A stretch of DNA of 39,198 nt from Bacteroidota bacterium. Lineage in GTDB: Bacteria > Bacteroidota > Bacteroidia > Bacteroidales > Dysgonomonadaceae. Of the stretch, positions 25,184 through 34,063 are shown in pieces. The stretch covers positions 1-39,198 of the forward strand of contig JAEZZZ010000090.1 in assembly GCA_023418255.1 (NCBI GenBank). The letters are read 5' to 3'. The translations under genes and the position numbers were made by a program. Within the stretch, counting starts at the first letter, position 1; each line of letters starts with the position of its first letter. The notes under the pieces are model-generated. The model had not been told where the DNA came from, ran no database searches, and saw nothing but the letters and a program-made list of their open reading frames with translations.

Positions 25184-25933
25184 TTATAGCCAAATATCAT
25201 TGGGATAGGTCACATCGTGAAGAAAAAGCGCATGAGCAGGTGCCGAATTTCCTGCCTGAGAACGATCTTTTGCTTCAATTATGTTTCGCAAACGATCAAT
25301 ATCAAGCCGCCCTTTGGGAGCTTCTAATAATGTACCGACAATTGCTCTCACCATATTTCGCAAGAAACGATTGGCAGTGATGGTAAATCGATATTCATCG
25401 CCACATTTTTCCCAATAGGCATTTTCGATATGGCAAATATTGGTTTTAGCATCACTATGTAATCGGCTGAAACTTGTAAAGTCTGTATAATCTTTCAAAA
25501 CGGTACTCAGACTGTTCATTTCATCAACATCCATATCGAATGAAATTCGATGCTTCATCTCGCCATGAAAAGGATCTTTTTTATGTGTAATATAATATCT
25601 ATATGTACGCGACAAAGCCGAAAAACGAGCATGTGCATCAGGCCTCACTTTTCTTATTTTGAGAATGGCAATATCCGGCGGAAGAAACCGATTCAACTTG
25701 AACATCAAATCGGTCAGAGAAAAGGGCTCTCCGCCCCAATCAAAATGAGCAATCATTTTATGAGCATGCACGCCCGCATCGGTTCTCCCCGCTCCTACAA
25801 TTTCAATTGTATCTCGCAACAACGTTGAGAGTTTGTCTTGCAAGATTTGCTGCACACTCATCCCATTGGGTTGAATTTGCCAACCGACATAATTTTTGCC
25901 ATTATATGAAAGAGAAACGAAAAAACGAGACAT
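25184..25933 (-). CDS. truA: tRNA pseudouridine(38-40) synthase
   Basis: Converts U38-U40 in the anticodon stem of tRNAs to pseudouridine. The catalytic Asp lies in GAGRTDAGVHA, followed by HFDW. SYNGKNYVGWQIQ at the N terminus and RFTITANRFLRNMVRAIVG near the C terminus are family marks. I choose the ATG ending at 25933 (MSRFFVSLSYNG); the upstream ATG at 25966 would add 11 residues not seen in the family. Length is then 249. It follows the DUF5715 gene after 45 bp and ends in the two-way terminator, so it is probably the last gene of the dnaN operon. Confidence 0.95.
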   Translation of the reverse strand: MSRFFVSLSYNGKNYVGWQIQPNGMSVQQILQDKLSTLLRDTIEIVGAGRTDAGVHAHKMIAHFDWGGEPFSLTDLMFKLNRFLPPDIAILKIRKVRPDAHARFSALSRTYRYYITHKKDPFHGEMKHRISFDMDVDEMNSLSTVLKDYTDFTSFSRLHSDAKTNICHIENAYWEKCGDEYRFTITANRFLRNMVRAIVGTLLEAPKGRLDIDRLRNIIEAKDRSQAGNSAPAHALFLHDVTYPNDIWL

Positions 25934-25978
25934 GCTCTTATGATGTATTTTTGAATTATATATCAATTCAATTTTGCT

Positions 25979-26692
25979 CTATCGAACTGTGATGTGAAAA
26001 CAGGCCTGTTTACGCTCATGTTTAACATAACATCGCTCTTGGTGCTTTAAATCGAAAAGCACTTGTGCCAGTACCAATTTAAGACGTTCGGATGGGATCG
26101 TTTGATTTGTATCACAATCTAACTTATCAAATCGCTTCCAAGAAATGTCAAACGTAGTGCCATAAAAGTGTGCCGAGTTTTCTGTGGCATTATAATTGCG
26201 TTTGGCTAATTTTTGCACATCCTCTTTCGTACGTGTAACACTGGTCAGATACAATTTGTAGATGGGCAACTCTTTTCGATAGAGCGAATCTCGAAAATTG
26301 ACACAAATATCCATCAGTAGTCGCGTGGCAGATGGGACGAGAAAGGGTGTTGAGTGAGTTAACTGATCTGTTTTGTAAAGTTCCAATTCATCGGGCAGTC
26401 TCATCAAGTTCTTTTTATGTTTTGTAGTATCAGCTCTTGTCTCCATCGGTTCAATTCCATTTTGAATAGCTGCAACAATATGCAGTGCATGTAAATCGTT
26501 AAATTCTTTATTGTAGTTTCCAATAAAGCGTGCTTTTCGTCCTTTCTTATTAATCGCTGTTTCGCCCACTGTTTTGCTATCATCGGTGTGGGATGATGTT
26601 TGTTTTTTTACACAGGAAAGGCAAAAAAGCAAAAGAAGCAGAAACGACGTGTGCAATAGCGGCACACCAACTTCACCTCTATTACAACTCAT
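25979..26692 (-). CDS. DUF5715 lipoprotein, M15A-peptidase-like
   Basis: A 237-residue exported protein of the DUF5715 family. Residues 12-26 are hydrophobic and end in CLSC, so Cys27 may be lipidated (imperfect lipobox). The C-terminal half shows SAHFYGTTFD at 173-182, the SxHxxGxxxD zinc motif of M15 D,D-peptidases (His175, Asp182), and ends in ACFHITVR, where His233 would be the third ligand, as in the FVHVD ending of M15A-like DUF882 proteins. I therefore infer a murein or muropeptide hydrolase. Its start overlaps the exonuclease stop by 4 bp (ATGA), so translation is coupled. Confidence 0.82.
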   Translation of the reverse strand: MSCNRGEVGVPLLHTSFLLLLLFCLSCVKKQTSSHTDDSKTVGETAINKKGRKARFIGNYNKEFNDLHALHIVAAIQNGIEPMETRADTTKHKKNLMRLPDELELYKTDQLTHSTPFLVPSATRLLMDICVNFRDSLYRKELPIYKLYLTSVTRTKEDVQKLAKRNYNATENSAHFYGTTFDISWKRFDKLDCDTNQTIPSERLKLVLAQVLFDLKHQERCYVKHERKQACFHITVR

Positions 26693-27459
26693 GAATTCAT
26701 CTGTTTTAACCGAATTCGCGTAAGTTCTTGTTTCGTATTAAGAGGAAAATCACCATCCATCATCCATGAATAATAGCTTGGCTCTTTTTTCAAGACTTCG
26801 GCAACCGATTTTCCTTTATGCTTACCAAAGTTGAATATTTCTACTCCTTTATCGTTCAAAACAATTCTTCCGGCAAAATCAACATTGTCTTTAAAACTCG
26901 AAAATTCATTGGAAAGAGCTTCAACATCATTGACCAAGTCAGGATAACGTTCGAGTTGCGATTTAAGCACCTCGTATGTCGCCAACGTATCGGCTTCGGC
27001 AGAGTGTGCATTCTCCAATTCTTTGTCGCAATAAAAACGATATGCAGCCTCTAACGTACGTGGCTCTTTGCGGTGAAAAATAATTTGCACATCTACGAAA
27101 CGACGATTTTTCATGTCAAAATCGACGCCCGCACGCAAAAACTCTTCTGTTAACATTGGCACATCAAATCGGCTTGAATTGAAGCCGGCTAAATCGCATC
27201 CATCCAACTGTTGGGCCAGCGATTTGGCTACCTGCTTAAAAGTGGGACAATCTTTCACGTCCTCATCAGTTATTCCATGCACTTGTGTAGCTTCAGGCGG
27301 TATTGGAATTTCCGGGTTGATTCGTCGCGATTTAATTTCTTCTTTTCCATTGGGATAAATCTTCAAAAAAGAGACTTCCACAATTCTGTCTTTGGTTATA
27401 CTGATTCCGGTTGTTTCTAAATCGAAAAAAACCAAAGGATTATTTAGTTTTAACTTCAT
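26689..27459 (-). CDS. DEDDh 3'-5' exonuclease with C-terminal DUF3820-like domain
   Basis: A 256-residue DnaQ-type exonuclease. The catalytic acids are Asp13 and Glu15 in FFDLETTGIS, Asp99 in SSRFDV, and His152/Asp157 in AHSAEAD, the DEDDh set. VHGITDEDV is the conserved loop after the second strand. After about residue 205 comes a small domain with FNFGKHKGKSVAEVL and SYYSWMMDGDFP, found fused to such exonucleases in Bacteroidota. It removes 3' ends of DNA or RNA. Lying 14 bp downstream of dnaN, it probably serves as a proofreading or repair exonuclease working with the clamp; this is inference from context. Confidence 0.92.
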   Translation of the reverse strand: MKLKLNNPLVFFDLETTGISITKDRIVEVSFLKIYPNGKEEIKSRRINPEIPIPPEATQVHGITDEDVKDCPTFKQVAKSLAQQLDGCDLAGFNSSRFDVPMLTEEFLRAGVDFDMKNRRFVDVQIIFHRKEPRTLEAAYRFYCDKELENAHSAEADTLATYEVLKSQLERYPDLVNDVEALSNEFSSFKDNVDFAGRIVLNDKGVEIFNFGKHKGKSVAEVLKKEPSYYSWMMDGDFPLNTKQELTRIRLKQMNS

Positions 27460-27473
27460 GTATTACGGGTTGA

Positions 27474-28601
27474 TTAGTTCAACATCATCGGCATCAGCAG
27501 TGCCAACATGTCCGGTGCGTCTTCGCTATCTTCATCTGCAGGCATAATAATTCCGGCACGCTGCGGATCCAATAACTCTATACGAATGTCGGAAGAAGGA
27601 ATATTATTTAATATATCAATTAAAAAGACCGCTTTAAAACCGATGCTCATGACATTTCCGGTATAAGTACATGGGATGATTTCTTCTGCGGCGGTTAAAA
27701 AATCAATGTCTTGCGCTGAAACTACAATTTTGTCTTCAGCCAATTGCAGTTTAATAAGGCTGCTTGCCGGATTGGAAAATACGGCGACACGTTTTAATGC
27801 ATTCAGCATTGTCAAACGATCAAGTGTTACCTGATTGGGGTTGTCAGTGGGGATAACCGAATTGTAGTTAGGATAACTGCCTTCTACAAAGCGACATACC
27901 ATGGTGTAGTTTTCCATTACGACATAGGCATTGTTTTCGTCAAACTTTATTTGCACCTTTCCACTTTCCTTAGGCAATAGTGATTTGAGCAAGTTTGCCG
28001 GCTTCTTGGGCAAAATAAACGACGAACGTCCTTCGCCTTTAGCCGCGGTTGATATCACACGCACCAATTTGTGTCCGTCAGATGCCACAAAAGTAATATT
28101 GTCGGCTGTAATATCAAAATAGATTCCGTTCATTACCGGGCGCAGTTCATCATCTGCAGCGGCAAAAAATGTGCGGTTGATGCCTTCGTATAAATCCTCA
28201 CTTTCCATATCAAGGGTGATAGCTGAGTCGTTTAGTTCTTTGGGCTGTGGGTACTCATTTCCTTTGACACCTACAAAATTGTATTTGCCGTTGTGATAGT
28301 AAATATATACTTCTAATGTTTCGTCGTTGATGTCAAATGTCAATGGCTGATCGGGAAGTTCTCTGAGTGGTTCCAGCAAATTCTTTGCGTTAACAGCGAG
28401 ACATCCATTCCCGTCTGTGTCGGAAACTTCTACTGATGTTTCCAAACGTGTTTCGTTGTCGGCTGCGGTGAGCGACAATTTATTATCGTTCAATTCCAAA
28501 AGAAAACAATCCAAAATGGGCAATGTGTTTTTGGACTGAATCACTCGACTGATCGCTTGCAAGTGAGTAAGCAAAGTGGCACTGGATACTACAAATTTCA
28601 T
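27474..28601 (-). CDS. dnaN: DNA polymerase III sliding clamp (beta subunit)
   Basis: The processivity clamp of the replicase. The 375-residue length is typical, with three clamp folds. Marks: MKFVVSSATLLTHLQAISRVI, then TLPILDCFLLEL near the N terminus, ATDGH-like VASDGHKLVR in domain II, and SYPNYNSVIP in domain III; the C terminus DMLALLMPMMLN corresponds to the MPMRL end that shapes the partner-binding pocket. It heads an operon with the exonuclease, DUF5715 and truA. A TATATTTG box lies about 41 bp upstream. dnaA and oriC are not nearby in the window. Confidence 0.97.
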   Translation of the reverse strand: MKFVVSSATLLTHLQAISRVIQSKNTLPILDCFLLELNDNKLSLTAADNETRLETSVEVSDTDGNGCLAVNAKNLLEPLRELPDQPLTFDINDETLEVYIYYHNGKYNFVGVKGNEYPQPKELNDSAITLDMESEDLYEGINRTFFAAADDELRPVMNGIYFDITADNITFVASDGHKLVRVISTAAKGEGRSSFILPKKPANLLKSLLPKESGKVQIKFDENNAYVVMENYTMVCRFVEGSYPNYNSVIPTDNPNQVTLDRLTMLNALKRVAVFSNPASSLIKLQLAEDKIVVSAQDIDFLTAAEEIIPCTYTGNVMSIGFKAVFLIDILNNIPSSDIRIELLDPQRAGIIMPADEDSEDAPDMLALLMPMMLN

Positions 28602-28641
28602 ACGATTATATTTTATTTATCTGTTTTTTTATTTCAATGAA

Positions 28642-28649
28642 CAAATATA
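28642..28649 (-). promoter_or_regulatory. -7 box of the dnaN operon (TATATTTG)
   Basis: An exact TAnnTTTG match on the minus strand, 41 bp before the dnaN start. No clear TTTG at the -33 distance. Confidence 0.5.
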
Positions 28650-28714
28650 TAAAATATCTTGCTGAGAAGTATACTTTTTTTTCGTTTTTTATTCCGAAAT
28701 CAAATAAATTCCAT

Positions 28715-29629
28715 CTATTTCTTGTTTCTGGGGTGATGTTCAATAATCTCTTGCCGTAAGAAATTACGGTCAATATGGGTATATATTTCTGTAGTGGTAA
28801 TTTTTTCGTGTCCCATCATTTCTTGGATGATACGTATATTGGCTCCCCGCTCAAGTAAATGAGTAGCAAAAGAGTGACGAAGCACGTGTGGGCTCACCTT
28901 TTTCTTTATACCCGCGGTGTGTGAGTAATTTTTTATAAAATTAAAGACCATCGTGCGTGATATACCCGCTCCCGCCCCACGTCCTCGCGAACTGAGGAAA
29001 ACAATATCTTCGTTTCCTTTTACGACATCCATTTTGTTTCGATAGTGCAGGTAGTTTTTTATTTTGTCGATGGCAGTATCGGATATGGGGACAAGACGCT
29101 GCTTGTTTCCTTTGCCTTGTACACGAATAAATTTTTCGTCGAAAAACAGATCGGAAAAACGTAAATTGATTAATTCTGAAACGCGTAGTCCACAACTATA
29201 CAGGGTTTCGATAATGGCATAATTTCGTGTTCCCTCCATAGTAGAGACATCAATGGCAGCGAGGATTCGATCGATTTCTGCAACAGAAAGCACTACCGGG
29301 AGTTTCAAACCAACTCGGGGCGATTCCAACAGTTCGCTCGGATTATTTTCTATCTCTCCCTCTATGAGCAAAAATCTAAAAAATGATTTTATTCCTGATA
29401 GTATCCGCATTACAGAGCGTGGTGATATTGGCTGATCGTTCAGGTGAGCCAGAAATTGCTCCAAATCCGATAGCGTGATTGCTTTGAAGTCTAGCTCGTG
29501 TTCACGAATAAAAACTACTAACTTTTCTAAATCAAGCATATAGGCCATCAGGGTGTTTTTAGACAATCCCTTCTCTAATACTAAATAACGTCTGTATTCT
29601 TCTATGGCTTCACCGATGTCATGCATCAT
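28715..29629 (-). CDS. xerD: Site-specific tyrosine recombinase XerD
   Basis: Resolves chromosome dimers at dif with XerC before division. The 304-residue length is typical. N-terminal SAM-like domain with YLVLEKGLSKNTLMAY, then the catalytic domain: Arg149 in SCGLRVSELI, Lys176 area in QGKGNKQR, His248 and Arg251 in HVLRHSFATHLLERGAN, His274 in MMGHEKITTTEIYTH, and nucleophile Tyr283. All six catalytic positions are intact. The start (two adjacent ATG codons) overlaps the stop of the hybrid kinase gene by up to 4 bp, which is unusual for this gene. No att-like site was found beside it, so a phage integrase is less likely. Confidence 0.93.
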   Translation of the reverse strand: MMHDIGEAIEEYRRYLVLEKGLSKNTLMAYMLDLEKLVVFIREHELDFKAITLSDLEQFLAHLNDQPISPRSVMRILSGIKSFFRFLLIEGEIENNPSELLESPRVGLKLPVVLSVAEIDRILAAIDVSTMEGTRNYAIIETLYSCGLRVSELINLRFSDLFFDEKFIRVQGKGNKQRLVPISDTAIDKIKNYLHYRNKMDVVKGNEDIVFLSSRGRGAGAGISRTMVFNFIKNYSHTAGIKKKVSPHVLRHSFATHLLERGANIRIIQEMMGHEKITTTEIYTHIDRNFLRQEIIEHHPRNKK

Positions 29630-32136
29630 GATGTGTGTTTTTTTGACAACTTTTCTTTTCGTTTCTTGGCTTCGGCAAGATATTTTTCTAATGCGAGTAG
29701 TAGATTCTCCTGCTCTTTGCGAGTAGTGTATTGCTTTTTCTGTAACATCTTAAGAATTGATACCGATTTTCTTTCTCCAACCATCTGAATCATAGGCAGC
29801 ATCTTATGTGCTAATTGTGACGCGTGAAGAGCATCATGTGTCTCAAAAGCGCGTTTCAGTTTTTGGACATCAGTGGAAATATCTTTTATAAATGAGTCCA
29901 GTATGTCTACCGACGCTTTGCTATCCTCGCGCACAAAATCTATCAATGTATCTATTCCTTGCACAGAAGCTTTCGTTTTTATATCATGATGATGCTCCAA
30001 GGGAGTACCGACGTGTTTATTAATTATGGAGTATAATTCAGAAGATGAAAAGGGTTTCATCAAGAAGTCAGTAAATCCGGCATTTTTGATATCATTTTGT
30101 TTAATATCAGACTTGCCGGAAAGAGCAACTATAGGAACATGATCGGTGTTGCTCAGATGTGAGTCTCGTATGGACTTTACCAACGAAAAGCCATTCATAT
30201 AGGGCATTTGTATGTCGATGAACAGGATGTCAAACGTTTTGTTACGCAGAATGCTCAACACGTTTTGAGGGTTGTCTTCCACCTCTACTCGATTCTTTTT
30301 TAGACGAAGCATTTCGGATATCATTGCAAGCTGTACTCGGTCATCATCAACAAGCAACACATGCAGTTTATCCATCTTCAGCACCTCTTTGTCTTGTTGT
30401 GTTGATTCTTCGATATTCTCTATTTTACGCGACGGTTCTATCGGGAGCGTAATGATAAATTGGGAGCCCACGTTTTTCTCGGAAGATACTTGGATGGTTC
30501 CGTTCAATTCTGTCACCAAACGTTTTGTAATTGCCAAACCCAGTCCAACACCGTCGATATTGGCTGCGTCAAGTTGTTCGAAACGATCAAAAATCAACTC
30601 GTATTGATGTTTATAGAAACCCATTCCTGTATCTCGCACACTAAACTTCAATTGATAACCTCTCTCCTTTTCTTCTGTACAAATGTGAATAAAAACTCCC
30701 CCGGAAGAGGTGTACTTGATGGCATTGGAAATGATATTACCCATAATTTGACGAATCATGTAGGGGTCGCTATATGTTTCAAATGATGCCGGCACTTCAT
30801 TTTGCACTTGAAGCTCCAATTGCTTCAAAATGGCTATCGGGCGAAAACTTTCTACCACATTGTCTACAAAGTCGGCTAAGTTAAAATTCATTTTTTTATA
30901 TACCCACGAACCCGACTCCAACTTGTGATAGTCAAGCAAACCCATTACCAGATTCACAATATGTTCGCCGGATTTTTTCATATTCTCCAAATACATCTTT
31001 AATTTAGTGTCAGGTATGGCGGGAGTCATCAATTCAATATATCCCAAAATAGAATTCATAGGAGATTTTATGTCGTGTGAAATGGTAAGCATTAGTTTTT
31101 CTTGCAAAGCGTACATTGATTGAATATTGGCATTTGATTCTTCAAGTTGCTTTCGGTAATTGAAACTTTTCTTGTAGGCCAATAAAAAAAGCAACCCAAA
31201 AAAAACCGCAAGACAAAACGTAATCCATGATACAATAGCGATGGTTTTCTCGGAACGTAATAGAATATTATTTTTCTCTCGCAGCAGATTGATATTCTTT
31301 TCGATTTCTTCGTTTTCTATTGTCTTGAGCAATTCATCAATTTGAGTTGTCAATAGACTATTCGTTTGATTCATAATGGTCTGCCGCTTAAACAGTGCCA
31401 CTTGAAATTGACGATGACGCTCAAAATTGATTTTTTCTACATGACGAACCATATTAATAATAGTGTCTACAGCCATTTTAAACTCTTTTTCTTCCTGCAC
31501 AATCTTTTTTTCAATAATAACAGTTGAATCTTGTACGGGTCCGACGAACACATCCTTGACTCGTGCAAGAAAACCTTTCTTCTCTTTTTTCATGACAGTG
31601 GTATCGGAAGCTGTTGACTTGTTGGGACGAATCTCTTTCTTATCGAGATAATCAACGATGTCTGTGTTCAGTTTTTTAGGGATGTATCTTGAAGTGGTTT
31701 CGTAGGTAACCGTTAGGGCGTGTTCTATCGAATCCAGAAGTGCTACGATTTTACGAAGATTATTATTTTTTTCGGCAAGCAGTAAACGAATGCTATCCAG
31801 CTTTACAATGCGCCTTGAGTCACTTGCCATTACTTTAAGGGTATCCAAATTTGAATAGACAACGGGGATGATGGAGTCGTAAGTTTTAAAATATCGCACA
31901 GCGTCGTGATAAGTAAAAAGACTTTTCGAGCTTTCAATTTTGTAAAGTTTTGACATGGTATTACCAACGATAATTAGTTCGCTAAGATCTTCGCCACGTA
32001 CTTTTTTTTCAGAGAATTCCACCAAATTATGGTAGATGGCAAAAATGCCGGTAATCATTACTGCTACCATCAACAAATACCCTACAAATGCAATATGTTT
32101 GGTATTGTAGCGCGGTAGTTTGGATGTTTCTTTCAT
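29626..32136 (-). CDS. Hybrid sensor histidine kinase with receiver and Hpt domains
   Basis: An 836-residue membrane kinase. Two membrane segments (about 14-36 and 299-321) enclose a periplasmic, mostly helical sensor of about 260 residues. Then a HisKA domain with His354 in TISHDIKSPM, an ATPase domain (N box near NIISNAIKY 467-475, DTGMGF 502-507, GVGLGLAI 529-536), a receiver with Asp641 in DIQMP and Lys694, and a C-terminal Hpt domain with His777 in LAHKMLP. This gives a His-Asp-His relay inside one protein, which can pass phosphate to a separate regulator. The obvious partner is the NtrC-like regulator 33 bp upstream in the operon. Signal unknown. Confidence 0.94.
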   Translation of the reverse strand: MKETSKLPRYNTKHIAFVGYLLMVAVMITGIFAIYHNLVEFSEKKVRGEDLSELIIVGNTMSKLYKIESSKSLFTYHDAVRYFKTYDSIIPVVYSNLDTLKVMASDSRRIVKLDSIRLLLAEKNNNLRKIVALLDSIEHALTVTYETTSRYIPKKLNTDIVDYLDKKEIRPNKSTASDTTVMKKEKKGFLARVKDVFVGPVQDSTVIIEKKIVQEEKEFKMAVDTIINMVRHVEKINFERHRQFQVALFKRQTIMNQTNSLLTTQIDELLKTIENEEIEKNINLLREKNNILLRSEKTIAIVSWITFCLAVFFGLLFLLAYKKSFNYRKQLEESNANIQSMYALQEKLMLTISHDIKSPMNSILGYIELMTPAIPDTKLKMYLENMKKSGEHIVNLVMGLLDYHKLESGSWVYKKMNFNLADFVDNVVESFRPIAILKQLELQVQNEVPASFETYSDPYMIRQIMGNIISNAIKYTSSGGVFIHICTEEKERGYQLKFSVRDTGMGFYKHQYELIFDRFEQLDAANIDGVGLGLAITKRLVTELNGTIQVSSEKNVGSQFIITLPIEPSRKIENIEESTQQDKEVLKMDKLHVLLVDDDRVQLAMISEMLRLKKNRVEVEDNPQNVLSILRNKTFDILFIDIQMPYMNGFSLVKSIRDSHLSNTDHVPIVALSGKSDIKQNDIKNAGFTDFLMKPFSSSELYSIINKHVGTPLEHHHDIKTKASVQGIDTLIDFVREDSKASVDILDSFIKDISTDVQKLKRAFETHDALHASQLAHKMLPMIQMVGERKSVSILKMLQKKQYTTRKEQENLLLALEKYLAEAKKRKEKLSKKHTS

Positions 32137-32169
32137 ATTTTGTCCGGCTTATAAATATCGTTAGGGTCG

Positions 32170-33450
32170 CTAATTTAGTTGATACAACTTAATTTTGTTA
32201 TAGAGTGTTTTGCGGTCGATATCTAGCATTTTTGCCGCTAACGTCTTGTTTCCTTCCGCACGCTTGAGTGCATCTACTATTTTTTGTTTTTCCCAATTTT
32301 CTCTTTTTAAACTATCCAAGTTTGAAATCCCATCTGGTTTATTACTTAACTTATCCTCAAACAGTAAGGGTATTAACTCCGCTGATATTTCGTTTTGCGC
32401 GGTCAATACAGCTGCTTTCAAGACCATGTTTTTCAGTTCCTGGGTGTTTCCGGGCCAATCATATTCTAACAGCTGCTTTTCTACCAATGGATGAAAGCCT
32501 TTAATTTCTTTATTCAGCTGCAAATTGGCAAATTGCAAAAAGAATGAGGCAAAAAATAATATATCTTCGGTTCGTCCTCGCAATGGTGGCAATTCAATGC
32601 ATTTGTTTTGGAACAAATGAAACAACGCAGGTATAAGTACCTTCTGAAGTTCGGCTTTGGTCAAGTAAGTCCCTGCAATAACCTGTATGGTTTGTTGCCT
32701 CTCTTTCAATGAATTAACAGCAATAACCAAATCGTTTTGAAGTGCGGGAGACAGGGCGTGAATTTTTCGCACATAGAGCAACCCGTTGTTTGCTTTTGAC
32801 ATATAGCTGCAAATTAACGAGCGATCACACTCATCATCACCGTGCATATTATTTTGTAAAAGATCCAAATCTTCGCCACAATCTAGGATAGCAAAGGAGT
32901 TTGATTTGCGCACGCCCTTTTCATAGATATATTTAGCTACGGATGATTTACCGGTTCCCGGTTCACCAATGATGAGTGCGTGCTGATTGCTCGATGCGAT
33001 ACTATCAATGTGTTGTGCAAATTCACGGTTGTGACTTCCCGGAGGTACCAAAAAAGTGTTTGCAATAGTCTTCGACGAGTTTTCGGCTTCGTGCTTATTG
33101 AATGCTTCATGTATTTTTTTAACCAGTAACTCCGGAGCAATGGGTTTTTCAATATAATCAATAGCTCCGGCTTTCATTGATTCTACGGCTGTTTCAATAT
33201 CTGCGTAACCGGTCATCATGATGACCAATATTCCTGAATCGAATCGCTGCACCCACGACAAGAATGACAACCCATCATCTTCAGGCATTCGAATATCGGA
33301 CAAGATTAAGTCAAACATTTCATCTTTGACCTTTTCTTTTGCCTCTGCAACGGATGTTGCTATCTGGACTTTATAATTATATTTTACAAGCCACGACTTC
33401 AACATCAAACAGATGGTTAAACTATCATCAAGTATCAAAATGCGTTTCAT
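32170..33450 (-). CDS. NtrC-like response regulator with degenerate AAA+ domain
   Basis: A 426-residue protein with receiver (Asp8-Asp9, phosphoacceptor Asp52, Thr80, Lys102), AAA+ domain and C-terminal Fis-type helix-turn-helix (about 388-426, GNKTLAAKMLDIDRKTLYNKI). The Walker A motif GEPGTGKS (162-169) is intact. However, the sigma-54 contact loop GAFTGA cannot be found (MHGDDECD lies in its place near 202-209), and the Walker B Asp-Glu is Arg228-Lys229 (GLLYVRKI for GTLFLDEI). The FREDLYYRL segment is also changed to LIPALFHLF. PPLRGRTEDI and YDWPGNTQEL are kept. It probably binds DNA but may neither hydrolyse ATP nor drive sigma-54. First gene of the operon with the hybrid kinase and xerD. 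Confidence 0.92.
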   Translation of the reverse strand: MKRILILDDSLTICLMLKSWLVKYNYKVQIATSVAEAKEKVKDEMFDLILSDIRMPEDDGLSFLSWVQRFDSGILVIMMTGYADIETAVESMKAGAIDYIEKPIAPELLVKKIHEAFNKHEAENSSKTIANTFLVPPGSHNREFAQHIDSIASSNQHALIIGEPGTGKSSVAKYIYEKGVRKSNSFAILDCGEDLDLLQNNMHGDDECDRSLICSYMSKANNGLLYVRKIHALSPALQNDLVIAVNSLKERQQTIQVIAGTYLTKAELQKVLIPALFHLFQNKCIELPPLRGRTEDILFFASFFLQFANLQLNKEIKGFHPLVEKQLLEYDWPGNTQELKNMVLKAAVLTAQNEISAELIPLLFEDKLSNKPDGISNLDSLKRENWEKQKIVDALKRAEGNKTLAAKMLDIDRKTLYNKIKLYQLN

Positions 33451-33506
33451 AACCTTTACAAATTGTATATGGAAGGCAAAAAAACGATATAGTTAGGTGC
33501 CTTTCG

Positions 33507-33881
33507 TCACTTTTTTTGTTCTTTTTTTAACTCCTTTGGGATAACGATTGATGAATATAAAATAAATACAGCCGCGCAAAGCATTGGCAAAGGCCACTCA
33601 TTTTCTTGTTTAAACATAAGATAAGTTCCCATAACCATCAAGAAAAAAGCAAACACTTGAAACTGAAACAATCTTTTTCCACGCATACTTACACCGGGAT
33701 AGGGATTTAAAACAACGTTAACCCCATACAGAAATACGCCTAAAGCCATTATCCAAGCCGCGACTACCGGGACAAAAGCATAGCCTACCCCCGCAATCAA
33801 AATGATTGGTGCAGCAACCGCAAAACTGTATTCTTTTATTTTTAGCATCAAACCGACAAAAGTTATCTTTGCTCTAAGCAT
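33507..33881 (-). CDS. Small four-helix membrane protein, unknown function
   Basis: A 124-residue hydrophobic protein with about four membrane segments (roughly 17-33, 37-57, 70-89, 95-113), a basic loop GVSMRGKR between the second and third, and a Lys-rich tail. I do not recognise a named family. Met12 (33848) is a plausible alternative start: MLKIKEYSF gives a cleaner N terminus and there is a near -7 box at 33857-33864. It lies between divIC and the response regulator on the minus strand, 56 bp from the latter, so it may be the first gene of the two-component transcript. Coding status is supported by composition, length and clean frame only. Confidence 0.7.
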   Translation of the reverse strand: MLRAKITFVGLMLKIKEYSFAVAAPIILIAGVGYAFVPVVAAWIMALGVFLYGVNVVLNPYPGVSMRGKRLFQFQVFAFFLMVMGTYLMFKQENEWPLPMLCAAVFILYSSIVIPKELKKEQKK

Positions 33882-34063
33882 CCAAGAAAAGTTTGAACAT
33901 TACGCATCATCAGAAAATTCCCTCATAATAATATTATCAAGAAGGGCTATCGTCACATTCAACACATATCACAACATTACATATATCTGCAGTTCAATAT
34001 ATTATAATAAAACACAAATATACACATTTTTTTATATTATTGCCAAGAAATATGATTAGGATG

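Noticed and set aside
28715..29629. The tyrosine recombinase as integrase of a mobile element.
   Set aside because: It has the length, N-terminal domain and motifs of XerD, lies in an operon with chromosomal genes, and no att repeats or phage/ICE genes are around it.
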